52,723 nucleotides of DNA from Sphingosinicella terrae (GCF_003347635.1 NZ_QDFY01000018.1:1-52723), one strand, 5' to 3'. Positions 26,065-36,382 are shown, numbered from the stretch's first letter. Numbers and translations: made by a program. The notes: generated by a model from the letters alone, not told the origin.

Positions 26065-26092
26065 AAGATAGGAAGGGGAAAGTGCGTTTCAA
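26065..26092 (-). promoter_or_regulatory. Promoter of the small RNA
   Basis: On the minus strand TTGAAA (26092-26087) and TATCTT (26070-26065) are separated by 16 bases. The predicted start near 26058 leads straight into the small RNA. This is one of the best sigma-70-like matches seen in the window. Confidence 0.65.
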
Positions 26093-26185
26093 GCCGCGAC
26101 CGGCAGATTATCCCGGTCTCGGCGCGCCTCTAGGTAGCTGCGCAATCCAGAAGGCGAAGAGCCGGGCGGGACGGCGGTCGATGCC

Positions 26186-26222
26186 GGGAGCTCACTTCAC
26201 CTTCGCAGGGTGAAAGGCTCCC
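26186..26222 (-). other. Structured element downstream of the SapC-family gene
   Basis: GGGAGC and GCTCCC pair at the ends, and TTCACC pairs with GGTGAA inside, making a 37-base hairpin. It lies 74 bases after the SapC stop on the same strand and upstream of the small-RNA promoter. It may be the 3' end of the SapC message; no T tract follows. Confidence 0.4.
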
Positions 26223-26295
26223 GGACCGGACCCGATCCGGCGATGCAGCGGCGCGCGACTGGCGCCCCGCTTGGGCTCGTCGCCGGAAAGCCTGG

Positions 26296-27081
26296 TCAGA
26301 CCCCCGTCGGGATCGGCTCGGGCGCCTGATTGGGCACCTTGCCCTGCGCCATCTGCCGGCCGAAAATGTCGCGCATCAGGGACAGTGAGAAGAGATGGGA
26401 GACGATGAGCGGCAGGATTCCGTTCTGGTTGATCTTGCGCAGCTGGTCACCGTGGAGATCGCGGAACTTCTGCTCGTCCACCATCCGGAAGCCGCGATAG
26501 ACGAACGGCGTCTCACTGTCCGTGGGCTGGATCGAGACCTCCCCGTCGATGAGCAGGTCCATCTCCTGAAGTTCCTTGACGAAGGCGGTCGTGCGCTGGC
26601 CCGCCACCTCGAAATCCTCGCAGAATTTCAGCACGGCATTGAGATGCTCGGATGGCTTGTCGCCGTCGAACAGGGCGGTCCCATCCGCGAAGTCGCCGAC
26701 CAGACCGCTCTGCGGGTCGAAGCAGAGCGAAAGCTCCTGCGCGTTCTGATCGAGCCGGGCGAGCACGTAGGGATAGCGACGGACATAGGCCGGCACGTAG
26801 AATTGCTGCAGCGGCTTGCCCTCTTGGTCGACGAAGACGTTGACGCCCTCGTTGAGGCCGGTCAGCGCGAGCGGAACCGGATTGTCGCCGGCGGAAAAGA
26901 CGATCGGCATGTAGCGCTGGGCGTGGATGAACTCGTCGACTGTCAGCGGGATGGCGTGGGCACTGGCGAAGTGCGGCGCCTTGTCGGTCGTGCGCGCCCG
27001 AAAGCTGCCATGCTGGTTGGTCGAGAGCGGCTGCAGGTTCTTGTAGAAGAGCGGCAGGTTTGACGGCGGCTGACTCGCCAT
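26296..27081 (-). CDS. SapC family protein
   Basis: The 261-aa soluble protein matches the SapC family (named from a Campylobacter S-layer locus). It begins LPLFYKNLQPLSTNQHG and contains the conserved FASAHAIPLTVDEFIHAQRY, PIVFSAGDNPVPLALTG and YVPAYVRRYPYVLARL segments. No signal peptide or membrane segment is visible. The family is widespread in Alphaproteobacteria, often near tryptophan halogenase or TonB-receptor genes, but its function is unknown. The start is ATG 27081, with GGAG seven bases upstream; ATG 27087 has no usable spacing. It stands alone here. Confidence 0.88.
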   Translation of the reverse strand: MASQPPSNLPLFYKNLQPLSTNQHGSFRARTTDKAPHFASAHAIPLTVDEFIHAQRYMPIVFSAGDNPVPLALTGLNEGVNVFVDQEGKPLQQFYVPAYVRRYPYVLARLDQNAQELSLCFDPQSGLVGDFADGTALFDGDKPSEHLNAVLKFCEDFEVAGQRTTAFVKELQEMDLLIDGEVSIQPTDSETPFVYRGFRMVDEQKFRDLHGDQLRKINQNGILPLIVSHLFSLSLMRDIFGRQMAQGKVPNQAPEPIPTGV

Positions 27082-27147
27082 TGGCATTCTCCATGATGGG
27101 TCTGAAAATCGGCCGGCAGGGCGAGCCGAGGCTTTTCAGCGCTTGGT

Positions 27148-28593
27148 CTATGGGCGGGAGGGGAAATCTGCAAGCGGAACCAGCTTGCCCGGATTCATTA
27201 TCCCCTTGGGATCAAGCGCCTGCTTGATCGCCCGCAACGCACCCAGACGCGTCGCGCCGCCCAGGCGCGCGAATTCGACAAGCTTCATCTGGCCGATGCC
27301 ATGCTCGGCGGAGATCGAGCCGCCCGCGGCGGTGACGAGATCGTGGACGAAGGCGGTGACCTCCTCGCCCTCTTGCTCCAGCCAGTCGGCGCCGCGCCCG
27401 GCGGGCGCACGCACGTTGAAGTGTATATTGCCGTCGCCGAGATGGCCGAAGGCATTGACCCTCACCCCGGGGAAGCGCGCCTCGACCGCCGAAGCCGCCT
27501 CGACCAGGAAACGCGGCATGTCCGCGACGGCGACCGAAATGTCGTGCTTGGCGGCGGGACCGTCCTTTTTCTCGGCTTCGGAGATGCTGTCGCGCAGCCG
27601 CCAGAGCGCCTCGGCCTGCGCCTCGCTGACGGCGATGGTCGCGTCGGCGACGATCCCTGTCCCCAGCGCCGATGCGAATGCTTCGAACAGCGCCTTTTCG
27701 GGACTCGCCACCGCCATCGGCACGACCGCCTCGATCAAGGCGTTCCAGGGATGAGCGCCGGCCAGCGGCGGGCGCGTGCCGGGAATGTGGGAGAGAACGA
27801 GATCGAGGGCGCTGGCCGGGACGAGCTCGAAGCCTTCGATCGCGTCGCCGACCAGTGTCTCGAGGTGCCGCAGGAGGCGCATCGCGGCCTGCGGGGTCTC
27901 CATTCCAGCCCAGGCGACCACCCGCTCGCCGACCGCCGGCACCAGCCTCAGGCTGGCCGCGGTGACGATTCCAAGGGTTCCCTCGGCGCCGATCAACAAT
28001 TGGCCGAGGTCATAGCCGCGATTGTCCTTCTTGAGCGGCGACAATCCTTGGTAGAGGCTGCCGTCGGGAAGCACCGCCTCGACCCCCTGAACGAGCCGGC
28101 GCATGTTGCCGAAGCGAAGTACCTGGGTGCCTCCGGCATTGGTCGAGACGAGCCCGCCGACGGTCGCGGAGCCGCGGGCGCCGAGGGTGAGCGGAAAGCG
28201 CCGGCCGGCAGCGAGCGCCGCCTCGTGGAGATGGGCGAGGATCACTCCCGCCTCGCAGACGGCGAGATTGGCGGCGGAATCGATCGTCCGTATCCGGTTC
28301 ATCCGCCGCATCGACAGCAGCAGGGCGGCACCGGACGGGTCGGGCGTGGCCCCGCCCACCATCGACGTATTGCCGCCCTGCGGCACCAGCGCCGCGCCGG
28401 CCGCGGCACAGAGAGCGACGGTGGCGGCCACCTCCTCGCGATCGGCCGGTGACAGCAAGGCGGCCGCGCGGCCGTGGAATCGGCCGCGCCAGTCGCTGAG
28501 CCAAGGTGTCATCGCCTCGGCTTCGCGGGTAAATCCCTTGGGCCCGAGGCGGGCAGCCAAGTCGTCGAGCAGGTCCTGGGACGGAAAAACCAT
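27148..28593 (-). CDS. FAD-linked oxidase, D-2-hydroxyacid dehydrogenase (GlcD/D-lactate type)
   Basis: The 481-aa flavoprotein has an N-terminal PCMH-type FAD domain (about 40-220; LVPQGGNTSMVGGATPDPSG and LTLGARGSATVGGLVSTNAGG) and a C-terminal FAD-oxidase domain (about 225-475; FGHLGDGNIHFNV and SAEHGIGQMK, with the metal-binding His residues). This is the D-lactate, D-2-hydroxyglutarate and glycolate oxidase GlcD group. These enzymes pass electrons to quinone or ETF. The exact substrate cannot be fixed by sequence reading. ATG 28593 is taken as start because it gives the normal N-terminus; no strong ribosome site is visible, and TTG 28629 is possible. It is divergent from the secreted hypothetical protein at 28685. 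Confidence 0.9.
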   Translation of the reverse strand: MVFPSQDLLDDLAARLGPKGFTREAEAMTPWLSDWRGRFHGRAAALLSPADREEVAATVALCAAAGAALVPQGGNTSMVGGATPDPSGAALLLSMRRMNRIRTIDSAANLAVCEAGVILAHLHEAALAAGRRFPLTLGARGSATVGGLVSTNAGGTQVLRFGNMRRLVQGVEAVLPDGSLYQGLSPLKKDNRGYDLGQLLIGAEGTLGIVTAASLRLVPAVGERVVAWAGMETPQAAMRLLRHLETLVGDAIEGFELVPASALDLVLSHIPGTRPPLAGAHPWNALIEAVVPMAVASPEKALFEAFASALGTGIVADATIAVSEAQAEALWRLRDSISEAEKKDGPAAKHDISVAVADMPRFLVEAASAVEARFPGVRVNAFGHLGDGNIHFNVRAPAGRGADWLEQEGEEVTAFVHDLVTAAGGSISAEHGIGQMKLVEFARLGGATRLGALRAIKQALDPKGIMNPGKLVPLADFPSRP

Positions 28594-28684
28594 GATCCGG
28601 GCGATAGACGCAGCCTTGGCGCGCGGCAATTAATCGCCGGTTCAAGCGCAAGGGGGAATTCGGGAAGCCTATGGAGAATGGCCG

Positions 28685-29158
28685 ATGATCCTGGCGGGTG
28701 CCGCCGCCATGCTGCTGCTTGCCTTTGCGGGTGGGCAGGACCGGCCCTCGGATTCGCGGGCGAGCGGCACGGTGACGGTCCGGCACCAGCAGATCATCAT
28801 CCGGATGCCGCGCGGTCCGCGCCGGGTGACGCCGGCAGGCACCTCGCTGATCCAGTGGCGCGAAAGCCGTGGCCCGCGCTGCGTCTCGGCCGGCCGCCTC
28901 GCCGGCGCGACATCGATGCGCCCGAATAGCGTCGACCTGATCCTGCGCGACAATAGCCGCATCCGGGCGCAGCTCCAGCGGCGCTGCCCGGCGCTTGATT
29001 ATTATCGCGGCTTCTACATCAACGCGACGGAGGACGGCCGGATCTGCGCCGACCGGGATTCGATCCGATCCCGCGCGGGCGGCGAGTGCCAGATCGAGCG
29101 CTTCCATACCCTCTCACCGGAGCGGCGGCAGCTAACCCCGGCTTCGGTCCGACGCTGA
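28685..29158 (+). CDS. Hypothetical secreted protein with four cysteines
   Basis: The 157-aa product was not recognised as a named family. It starts with a short hydrophobic leader (MILAGAAAMLLLAFAGG) that could be a signal peptide. The rest is basic, with four cysteines (in GPRCVS, RRCPA, GRICAD, GECQIE) that could form two disulfides in the periplasm. The pattern RESRGPRCVSAGRLAG followed by SVDLILRDNSRIRAQL suggests a compact conserved domain. It is divergent from the FAD-linked oxidase and followed by the helicase after 86 bases. Confidence 0.7.
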   Translation: MILAGAAAMLLLAFAGGQDRPSDSRASGTVTVRHQQIIIRMPRGPRRVTPAGTSLIQWRESRGPRCVSAGRLAGATSMRPNSVDLILRDNSRIRAQLQRRCPALDYYRGFYINATEDGRICADRDSIRSRAGGECQIERFHTLSPERRQLTPASVRR

Positions 29159-29244
29159 GGTTCGCTTGACAAGCACGCCTCCATCGCACAACGGGCACCC
29201 CTACGCGGCTTCTTCATGAGAAGAGCCCAAATCCCGGATTCTGC

Positions 29245-30648
29245 ATGAGCTTTGCCGATCTCGGCCTTTCCGACGAATTGCTCCGCGCGGTAGCGGACTC
29301 GGGCTATAGCGATCCCACGCCGATTCAGCGTCAGGCGATCCCGCCGGTGCTGATGGGGCGCGACATCATCGGCATCGCCCAGACCGGAACCGGCAAGACC
29401 GCCGGATTCGTGCTGCCGATGATCGACATATTGAGCCAGGGACGCAGCCGCGCGCGCATGCCGCGGTCGTTGATCCTGGAGCCGACCCGTGAGCTAGCCG
29501 CCCAGGTCGCCGAGAATTTCGAGAAATACGGCAAGCATCACAAGCTCTCCATGGCGTTGCTGATCGGCGGCGTGAGCATGGGCGACCAGGTGAAGGCGCT
29601 GGAGAAGGGCGTCGACGTCCTCATCGCGACCCCGGGCCGGCTGATGGACCTGTTCGGCCGTGGCAATATCCTGCTCACCGGCTGCAACCTCCTCGTCATC
29701 GATGAGGCGGACCGGATGCTCGACATGGGTTTCATCCCGGACATCGAGCAGATCTGCACCAAATTGCCGGCGAGCCGGCAGACCTTGCTCTTCTCGGCGA
29801 CGATGCCGCCGCCGATCAAGAAGCTGTCCGACCGTTTCCTTTCCAACCCCAAGACGATCGAGGTCGCGCGGCCGGCCACCGCCGCCGCGTCGATCGACCA
29901 GCGCCAGGTCCGGGTCGATTCGCGCAAGAAGCGCGACGTGCTGATGCGGCTGCTGCGCGGCGAGGCCGTGCGCAACGCGATCATCTTCTGCAACCGCAAG
30001 ACGACGGTGCGCGACCTTTCCACCGCGCTCAAGCGGCAGGGCCTCGCCGCCGGGCAGATCCAGGGCGACATGGAGCAGGCGGAGCGGATCCGCGAGCTCG
30101 ACCGGTTCAAGACCGAGGAGATCAACATCCTCGTCGCCTCGGACGTCGCCGCACGGGGTCTGGACATCAAGGGCGTGAGCCACGTCTTCAACTATGACGT
30201 GCCCTGGCACCCGGACGACTATGTCCACCGCATCGGCCGCACCGGCCGGGCGGGGCGGACCGGCGTCGCCATCACCTTCGTCACCAAGGAAGATGCCGAG
30301 GCGATCGAGAATATCCAGAAGCTGATCGGGACCCGCATCGCGCCGCTCGACGACCAGCCCGCGACCGAAGCGGACACCGATGTCGCCGTGCCGAGCGAAG
30401 CCGCTGCCGAGGCGGAAGAAAAGCCGCGCGGCGGCAGGAGCGGTCGCCGAAAGCCTGCCGAGAAATCCGACAAGGCGGAGCCTCCCCCGCGCGCCCGTGC
30501 GGAGGCGCGCGAGCCGGCGGCCCCGACCAAGGCACGCCGCGCCGAGCCGCGCTCGCCGCGGCGCGAACGGGAACATGAGGCCGAGCCCGCCGACGAGGGC
30601 TGGAACGGCCCCGTTCCCAGCTTCCTCGGCACCGGCTTCGGCCATTAG
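29245..30648 (+). CDS. DEAD/DEAH-box RNA helicase, RhlE-like
   Basis: The 467-aa protein has all the DEAD-box motifs in order: Q motif (FADLGLSDELLRAV through PTPIQRQAIP, about 3-33), Walker A AQTGTGKT (45-52), PTREL, TPGR, DEAD (about 155), SAT (about 186), and HRIGRTGRAGR (about 330) in the second RecA-like domain. After about residue 360 comes a low-complexity, Arg/Glu/Ala-rich tail of some 100 residues of the kind that binds RNA in RhlE proteins. It unwinds short RNA duplexes in the cytoplasm, typically in ribosome assembly and cold adaptation. A TTGACA (29166-29171) lies upstream, giving a leader of perhaps 45-50 bases, but no good -10 was found. Confidence 0.95.
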   Translation: MSFADLGLSDELLRAVADSGYSDPTPIQRQAIPPVLMGRDIIGIAQTGTGKTAGFVLPMIDILSQGRSRARMPRSLILEPTRELAAQVAENFEKYGKHHKLSMALLIGGVSMGDQVKALEKGVDVLIATPGRLMDLFGRGNILLTGCNLLVIDEADRMLDMGFIPDIEQICTKLPASRQTLLFSATMPPPIKKLSDRFLSNPKTIEVARPATAAASIDQRQVRVDSRKKRDVLMRLLRGEAVRNAIIFCNRKTTVRDLSTALKRQGLAAGQIQGDMEQAERIRELDRFKTEEINILVASDVAARGLDIKGVSHVFNYDVPWHPDDYVHRIGRTGRAGRTGVAITFVTKEDAEAIENIQKLIGTRIAPLDDQPATEADTDVAVPSEAAAEAEEKPRGGRSGRRKPAEKSDKAEPPPRARAEAREPAAPTKARRAEPRSPRREREHEAEPADEGWNGPVPSFLGTGFGH

Positions 30649-30836
30649 CCGAGCCGCCGAGGCGGAGCGACGCAGGACGATCCGCCACCGGTTGCCTTCG
30701 CGCGCTTTCTGCGAAATGAACGGCGCCGACGGTCCGGCCGGCTAGCGGTGGTCGTGCGTTGGAATCCGCCCGTTGGGCCAGTCGCGTCCCGTCTTATCCT
30801 GTCAGCCTGCCCCTCCCCGGAGCCAAGGACGACCGC

Positions 30837-31417
30837 ATGAGCTTCGATCTATCCCGCACGGTGCTCCTCCCGGTCGACGTCCAACGCGGCTTCGACGACC
30901 CGAGCTGGCCGGCGCGCTGGAACGGCGAAATGGAAGCCAATGGCCGCGCGCTGCTCGCCTGCTGGCGCCGACTGGGGGCGCCGATCATCCACGTCCGTCA
31001 CGATTCCGTACAGCCCGGTTCCTCGCTCGCCCCCAGCCACTGGGGCAACGCCTTCCGGGCCGGCTTCGAGCCGCTGGACGGGGAGCCGGTGGTCGCGAAG
31101 AGCGTCAATTCCGCCTTCATCGGCACCGATCTCGATCTCAGGCTGCGGCGGATCGATGCCGACCAGGTGGTGGTGTTCGGCATCTCGACCGACATGTGCG
31201 TTTCCACGACCGTACGGACCGGCGCCAATTTGGGCTGGAAGATGGTGCTGGTGCCGGACGCCTGCGACTGCTTCGATCTCTCTGACGGCGAGGGCGGGAC
31301 GATCCCGGCCGAGACCATCCAAGCCGCCCATGTCGCCACCCTGCGGACGGAGTTCTGCAAGACCATGTCGACGGCCGAGGTGGTCAGCCGGGCCAGCGAA
31401 CCGGCCCCGTCCCGCGC

Positions 31418-31424
<7 letters not shown>
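30837..31424 (+). CDS. Cysteine hydrolase, isochorismatase family
   Basis: The 195-aa protein has the isochorismatase-like fold: catalytic Asp in LLPVDVQRGFDDP, a Lys in PVVAKSVNSAFIGTDLD, and the nucleophilic Cys in GISTDMCVSTTVRTGANLG, followed by VLVPDACDCFD. This set (Asp, Lys, Cys) marks nicotinamidase-like and ureide-type amidohydrolases. The substrate is unknown. The start ATG 30837 has AAGGA seven bases upstream. It converges on tgt, with a hairpin covering both stop codons. Confidence 0.88.
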
Positions 31425-32591
<1,167 letters not shown>

Positions 32592-32602
32592 CTAGCGCGT
32601 CG

Positions 32603-33505
32603 TCAGTCCAGCGCAAGCTCCCAGGTCTCGCCCTGCTCGGGCTTGCCGAACGCGTCGTGGACATCGGTCGACACGATCCGGAAGCCGGCGGCGGCGTAGA
32701 TGCGGCGGGCGCTCTCCAGCACGCTGTGGGTCCACAGCCTCACCCGGCCATAGCCGGCGGCGCGCGCGAAGCGCACGCATTCCTCGACCAGCGCGCGACC
32801 GATGCCCAGCCCCCGGGCCCAGGCTTCGACGTGGAGCAGGCGGAGCTGACCGGTCCCTTCGCCGGCATCGACGAGGAGGACCGCGCCGGCCATCAATCCG
32901 GCACGCTCGGCGACCCAGCATTGCTCGCGCCCGGGCTTGAAGTTGCGGAGGAAGTCGGTGGTGACCTCTCCCTGCAGGATCTCCATCGGGCGGCCCCAGC
33001 CATAGCCCTCCTCGTAGAGGATCGACTGGCGTGACGCGATCGCGGCGAGATCGCCGGCGCGAAATGTCCGGATCGACCAGCCGGCGTCGCCGCCGCCGAG
33101 CAGCGCCTCGGCCGCTTTCAGCGCTTCGACCAGCGTCTCGCGGTCGCGCGCCGGAAGATGGGCGATCCGTTCGGCGACCTGCTCCCGGCTGGCGGTGTCG
33201 AGCGCGGCGAAACGCGCGCGGCCGGCCTCGGTCAGCCGGATCGGACGACGGCGCGCGTCGGCCGCACGGATGCGGCCGATCCAGCCGCGCGATTCGAGCC
33301 GCCGCAGGAGCCGGCTGACATAGCCTGGATCGAGGCAAAGGGCTCCGCACAAGTCGGCGGCGACCGGCGCCTCGCGAGTCGCGACCTCGTAGAGCAGTCG
33401 CGCCTCCACGAGGGTGAGCTCGCTTTCGAGGTAATGGGCGTCGAGCGCCCCGACGAAGCGGGTATGGAAGCGGTTAAAGGCCCGCAGCTGCGCGACGGCG
33501 TCCAT
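32603..33505 (-). CDS. Bifunctional MarR-type HTH regulator / GNAT N-acetyltransferase
   Basis: The 300-aa protein fuses a MarR-like winged helix-turn-helix (about 5-130; LTLVEARLLYEVAT, LCLDPGYVSRLLRRLESRGWI, DARRRPIRLTEAGR) to a GNAT acetyltransferase (about 142-300; HVEAWARGLGIGRALVEECVRFA is the acetyl-CoA loop, and LWTHSVLESARRIYAAAGF the end). This fusion is a recognised family, but its ligand and acetylation target are not known. A perfect 21-bp palindrome lies 19 bases upstream of its start and very likely is its own operator. It is divergent from the DUF427 gene. Confidence 0.92.
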   Translation of the reverse strand: MDAVAQLRAFNRFHTRFVGALDAHYLESELTLVEARLLYEVATREAPVAADLCGALCLDPGYVSRLLRRLESRGWIGRIRAADARRRPIRLTEAGRARFAALDTASREQVAERIAHLPARDRETLVEALKAAEALLGGGDAGWSIRTFRAGDLAAIASRQSILYEEGYGWGRPMEILQGEVTTDFLRNFKPGREQCWVAERAGLMAGAVLLVDAGEGTGQLRLLHVEAWARGLGIGRALVEECVRFARAAGYGRVRLWTHSVLESARRIYAAAGFRIVSTDVHDAFGKPEQGETWELALD

Positions 33506-33523
33506 CGATCGATCATCCGCCGA

Positions 33524-33544
33524 TTAGTTGACAATGTCAACTAA
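33524..33544. promoter_or_regulatory. Perfect 21-bp palindrome, likely MarR operator
   Basis: TTAGTTGACA (33524-33533) and TGTCAACTAA (33535-33544) are exact inverted copies around one central base. The site contains TTGACA on both strands, so it can overlap a -35 element. It lies between the MarR-GNAT gene and the divergent DUF427 gene, fitting autoregulation and possibly control of both. Confidence 0.75.
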
Positions 33545-33635
33545 AGCGCATCGGTCGTGCGTCGTCGGAACTGGCCCTCGTCGGCATTGCCAAGCCGCGC
33601 CCTCTTGGCGGATAAAGCCGCGGAAGGGGATCGCC

Positions 33636-33917
33636 ATGACCAAGGCTAGCTGGAAGGGCGCCATCGTGGCCGTGAGCGACGACACCATCGTGATCGAGGG
33701 CAACCATTATTTCCCGCCCGACGCGGTCGACGCGGATTGCCTGCAACCGAGCGGGACGACGACGATCTGCCCGTGGAAGGGCGTCGCCCATTATTTCCAT
33801 GTCGTCGTCGGCGACGAGGAGAATCCCGACGCGGCCTGGTATTATCCCGACCCCAAGCCAGCGGCGGCCGAGATCAGGGACCGGATCGCCTTCTGGAAGG
33901 GCGTCGAGGTGGGCTGA
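33636..33917 (+). CDS. DUF427 domain-containing protein
   Basis: The 93-aa protein is a single DUF427 domain, recognised by DDTIVIEGNHYFPPDAV, the CPWKGVAHYFHVVV core and AAWYYPDPKPAAAEIRDRIAFWKG. The domain is a small beta barrel of unknown function, frequent in bacteria. The start ATG 33636 is preceded by GGAAGGGGA. Its only close neighbour by promoter is the MarR-GNAT gene, with which it may share the palindromic operator. Confidence 0.9.
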   Translation: MTKASWKGAIVAVSDDTIVIEGNHYFPPDAVDADCLQPSGTTTICPWKGVAHYFHVVVGDEENPDAAWYYPDPKPAAAEIRDRIAFWKGVEVG

Positions 33918-33941
33918 CCGGCAGGCGGCCGACGCAGAGAT

Positions 33942-34973
33942 TCATTCCATCGGCAGCAACAGGCTGGCGTCTCCGTAGGAGTAGAAGCGGTAACCCTCGG
34001 CGACGGCGTGAGCGTAGGCGCGGCGCATCGTCTCGAGGCCCATCAGCGCCGAAACCAGCATGAACAAAGTCGAGCGCGGCAGATGGAAGTTGGTGATCAA
34101 GCCGTCGATGGCGCGGAACCGGTAACCTGGCGTGATGAAGATGGCCGTGTCCCCCTCGAAGGGCCGGATCGAGCCGCCCTCGTCGGCGGCGCTCTCGAGC
34201 AGGCGCAGCGATGTCGTGCCGACGGCGATGATCCGGCCGCCGTCGGTCCGGGTGCGATTGAGCCGCTCCGCAGTCTCCGCGCCGATACGTCCCCATTCGC
34301 TGTGCATCCGATGATCGGCCGTGTCTTCCGCCTTGACGGGGAGGAAGGTGCCGGCACCGACATGGAGGGTCAGCGTCTCGTGGCCGATGCCGGAGTCCGC
34401 CAGCCGTTCGATCAGCCGAGGGGTGAAATGGAGCGCCGCGGTCGGCGCGGCGACCGCGCCTTCCTCGCGAGCGAACATGGTCTGATAATCGTCCTGGTCG
34501 CGTGCGTCGGCCGCTCTCCGGCCGGCGATATACGGGGGAAGCGGCATGCGTCCGGCCCGATCGAGCAGCAGCTCGACCGGCTCCTCGCCGTCGAAGCGCA
34601 GGAGGATCGAGCCGTCTTCGGTCTTTTCCTCGACGACCCCCGTGACGTCCGCGCCGAAATCGATCCAGTCGCCCGGCCGGAGCCGCTTGGCATTGCGAAC
34701 GAAGGCGCGCCAGGATCGCGGGCCCTCGCGCTTGTGGAGCGTCGCACCGATCCGCGCCTCGCCGCGCCGCCCCTCGAGTTGGGCCGGAATGACGCGCGTG
34801 TCGTTGAAGACCAGCCGGTCGCCGGGCCGGAGCAGGCCTGGCAGGTCGAGCATCTCGTGGTCGGAAAGCGCCGATCCGCGCGCGGCCAGCAGCCGCGCCG
34901 CGTCGCGCGGCGAGGCCGGGCGGAGCGCGATTCGATCGGCGGGAAGGTCGAAGTCGAATAGGTCGACGCGCAT
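33942..34973 (-). CDS. queA: S-adenosylmethionine:tRNA ribosyltransferase-isomerase (QueA)
   Basis: The 343-aa enzyme transfers and rearranges the ribosyl part of SAM onto preQ1-modified tRNA to give epoxyqueuosine. Family blocks are [22 protein letters not shown] at the N-terminus (here broken only by residues before it), [58 protein letters not shown] and the C-terminal [10 protein letters not shown]. It belongs with tgt, encoded downstream on the same strand. It lies between the cyclophilin gene (upstream) and the converging DUF427 gene. Confidence 0.96.
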   Translation of the reverse strand: MRVDLFDFDLPADRIALRPASPRDAARLLAARGSALSDHEMLDLPGLLRPGDRLVFNDTRVIPAQLEGRRGEARIGATLHKREGPRSWRAFVRNAKRLRPGDWIDFGADVTGVVEEKTEDGSILLRFDGEEPVELLLDRAGRMPLPPYIAGRRAADARDQDDYQTMFAREEGAVAAPTAALHFTPRLIERLADSGIGHETLTLHVGAGTFLPVKAEDTADHRMHSEWGRIGAETAERLNRTRTDGGRIIAVGTTSLRLLESAADEGGSIRPFEGDTAIFITPGYRFRAIDGLITNFHLPRSTLFMLVSALMGLETMRRAYAHAVAEGYRFYSYGDASLLLPME

Positions 34974-35013
34974 GGCGCGCCGGCTCTAGAGGGTAAGGAC
35001 CCGACGGGAAAGC

Positions 35014-35778
35014 TCAGCTCGGCGGACGGCGAGGCTCCGGCCCGCGCGCCGGCTCGAGCTGGCGCGGCGCCGCAGGCGGCGGCGGGACCGGGGGACCGGC
35101 CCGCCCGCTCGGGATGACCAAGGGGCCTGCGGGGGCCGTCGCGGCCGCCATGCGCTCGGCCGCCGCACGAAGGTCCTCCGGCGACATCTCGGCGACATTG
35201 TCCGCGCCGATCGAGGCCCGCACGATCCGGCTCGGAGCGAGCGGCGGCTCACCGCGTTCGATCGCATCGACGAAGTTCATGCCGCCGACGACACGGCCGA
35301 CGACGGTATAGTCGCGGTCCATGGTGAGGCGCGGCACGAACATGATGTAGAATTGGCTGTTGGCGCTGTTGAGATCCTGTGCCCGAGCCATTCCGACGGT
35401 TCCGCGGACGTGCGGGAGACCCCTGATTTCCGCAGCAAGATCGGGGAGCTCCGATCCGCCGGTGCCGGTCCCGGTCGGATCGCCGCCCTGGGCCATGAAC
35501 CCCTCGATCACGCGATGGAAAACGAGCCCGTTATAGAAACCTTGGCGGGTGAGAGTCCGGATCCGCTCGACATGGCCGGGCGCGGCATCGGGACGGAGCT
35601 GGATGGTGACCCGGCCGCCCGTGGAAAGGTCGAGATGCCAGAGATTCTTCGGCTCGGCCGCTGGCGGGATCGTCGAGATCGGCATCGGCGTCGCGGCGGG
35701 CTCTGCCGGGGACTGGGCGGCCACGGCGCCAGCCGAGAACAAGCCGGCGAGGCCGGCGAGAAAGGACAACAGACGCAT
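35014..35778 (-). CDS. Secreted cyclophilin-type peptidyl-prolyl isomerase
   Basis: The 254-aa protein has a signal peptide (LLSFLAGLAGLFSAG then AVAAQ) and a cyclophilin domain (about 45-190) with the active-site segment FHRVIEGFMAQGGDPTGTGTGG, GTVGMARAQDLNSANSQFYI and DYTVVGRVVGGM. It catalyses prolyl isomerisation in the periplasm. After the domain comes an Ala/Pro-rich tail of about 50 residues, probably unstructured. It sits between coaD and queA, the common alphaproteobacterial order. Confidence 0.93.
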   Translation of the reverse strand: MRLLSFLAGLAGLFSAGAVAAQSPAEPAATPMPISTIPPAAEPKNLWHLDLSTGGRVTIQLRPDAAPGHVERIRTLTRQGFYNGLVFHRVIEGFMAQGGDPTGTGTGGSELPDLAAEIRGLPHVRGTVGMARAQDLNSANSQFYIMFVPRLTMDRDYTVVGRVVGGMNFVDAIERGEPPLAPSRIVRASIGADNVAEMSPEDLRAAAERMAAATAPAGPLVIPSGRAGPPVPPPPAAPRQLEPARGPEPRRPPS

Positions 35779-35861
35779 TCTTACCCCAATTCCGCTGATT
35801 GGCCCCGATAGTAGAACGCCGCCCGTCCTGCCTCAAGCATGGATCGGGACGCGTGGCGCGA

Positions 35862-36362
35862 TCAGCTCCCTTTTCGGCCGATCCGCTCGACCCGCTCGCG
35901 CACCTCGGCGGCGACGGCGGGCGACACGAACTTGGAGACGTCGCCGCCATAGAGGGCGATCTCCTTCACCAGCCGCGAGGCGATCGGCTGCAATGACACG
36001 TCCGCCATCAGGAAGACGGTTTCGATGGCGTCGTTGAGCTGCTGGTTCATCCCCGCCATCTGGAACTCATATTCGAAATCGGCGACGGCGCGCAGGCCGC
36101 GGACGATCATCGAGGCCCCTTCCCGCTCGGCAAAGTCCATCAGCAGCGAATCGAAGGAGACGATGCGGACGTTGCCGGGCAGCCCCTCGGTCTCGCGCGT
36201 GACCATCTCGAGTCGCTCGTCGAGCGTGAACATCGGCGACTTGGAGGGATTGGTCGTCACGCCGATCACCAGCCGGTCGACGAGGTGGGCGGCCCGGCGA
36301 ATGATGTCCATGTGGCCCAGGGTGATCGGGTCGAACGTACCCGGATAGACGCCGATTCTCAT
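35862..36362 (-). CDS. coaD: Phosphopantetheine adenylyltransferase (CoaD)
   Basis: The 166-aa enzyme makes dephospho-CoA from phosphopantetheine and ATP. It begins MRIGVYPGTFDPITLGHMDI with the TxGH nucleotidyltransferase motif, and has the ISSTMVR-like loop replaced by the usual alphaproteobacterial LQPIASRLVKEIALYGGDVS. Start ATG 36362 is chosen because the family begins exactly there; the frame extends to TTG 36386. It is preceded by ispA, whose stop lies 20 bases upstream of this start. Confidence 0.96.
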   Translation of the reverse strand: MRIGVYPGTFDPITLGHMDIIRRAAHLVDRLVIGVTTNPSKSPMFTLDERLEMVTRETEGLPGNVRIVSFDSLLMDFAEREGASMIVRGLRAVADFEYEFQMAGMNQQLNDAIETVFLMADVSLQPIASRLVKEIALYGGDVSKFVSPAVAAEVRERVERIGRKGS

Positions 36363-36382
36363 GCTGCCCCCGCCGCTCGCGC

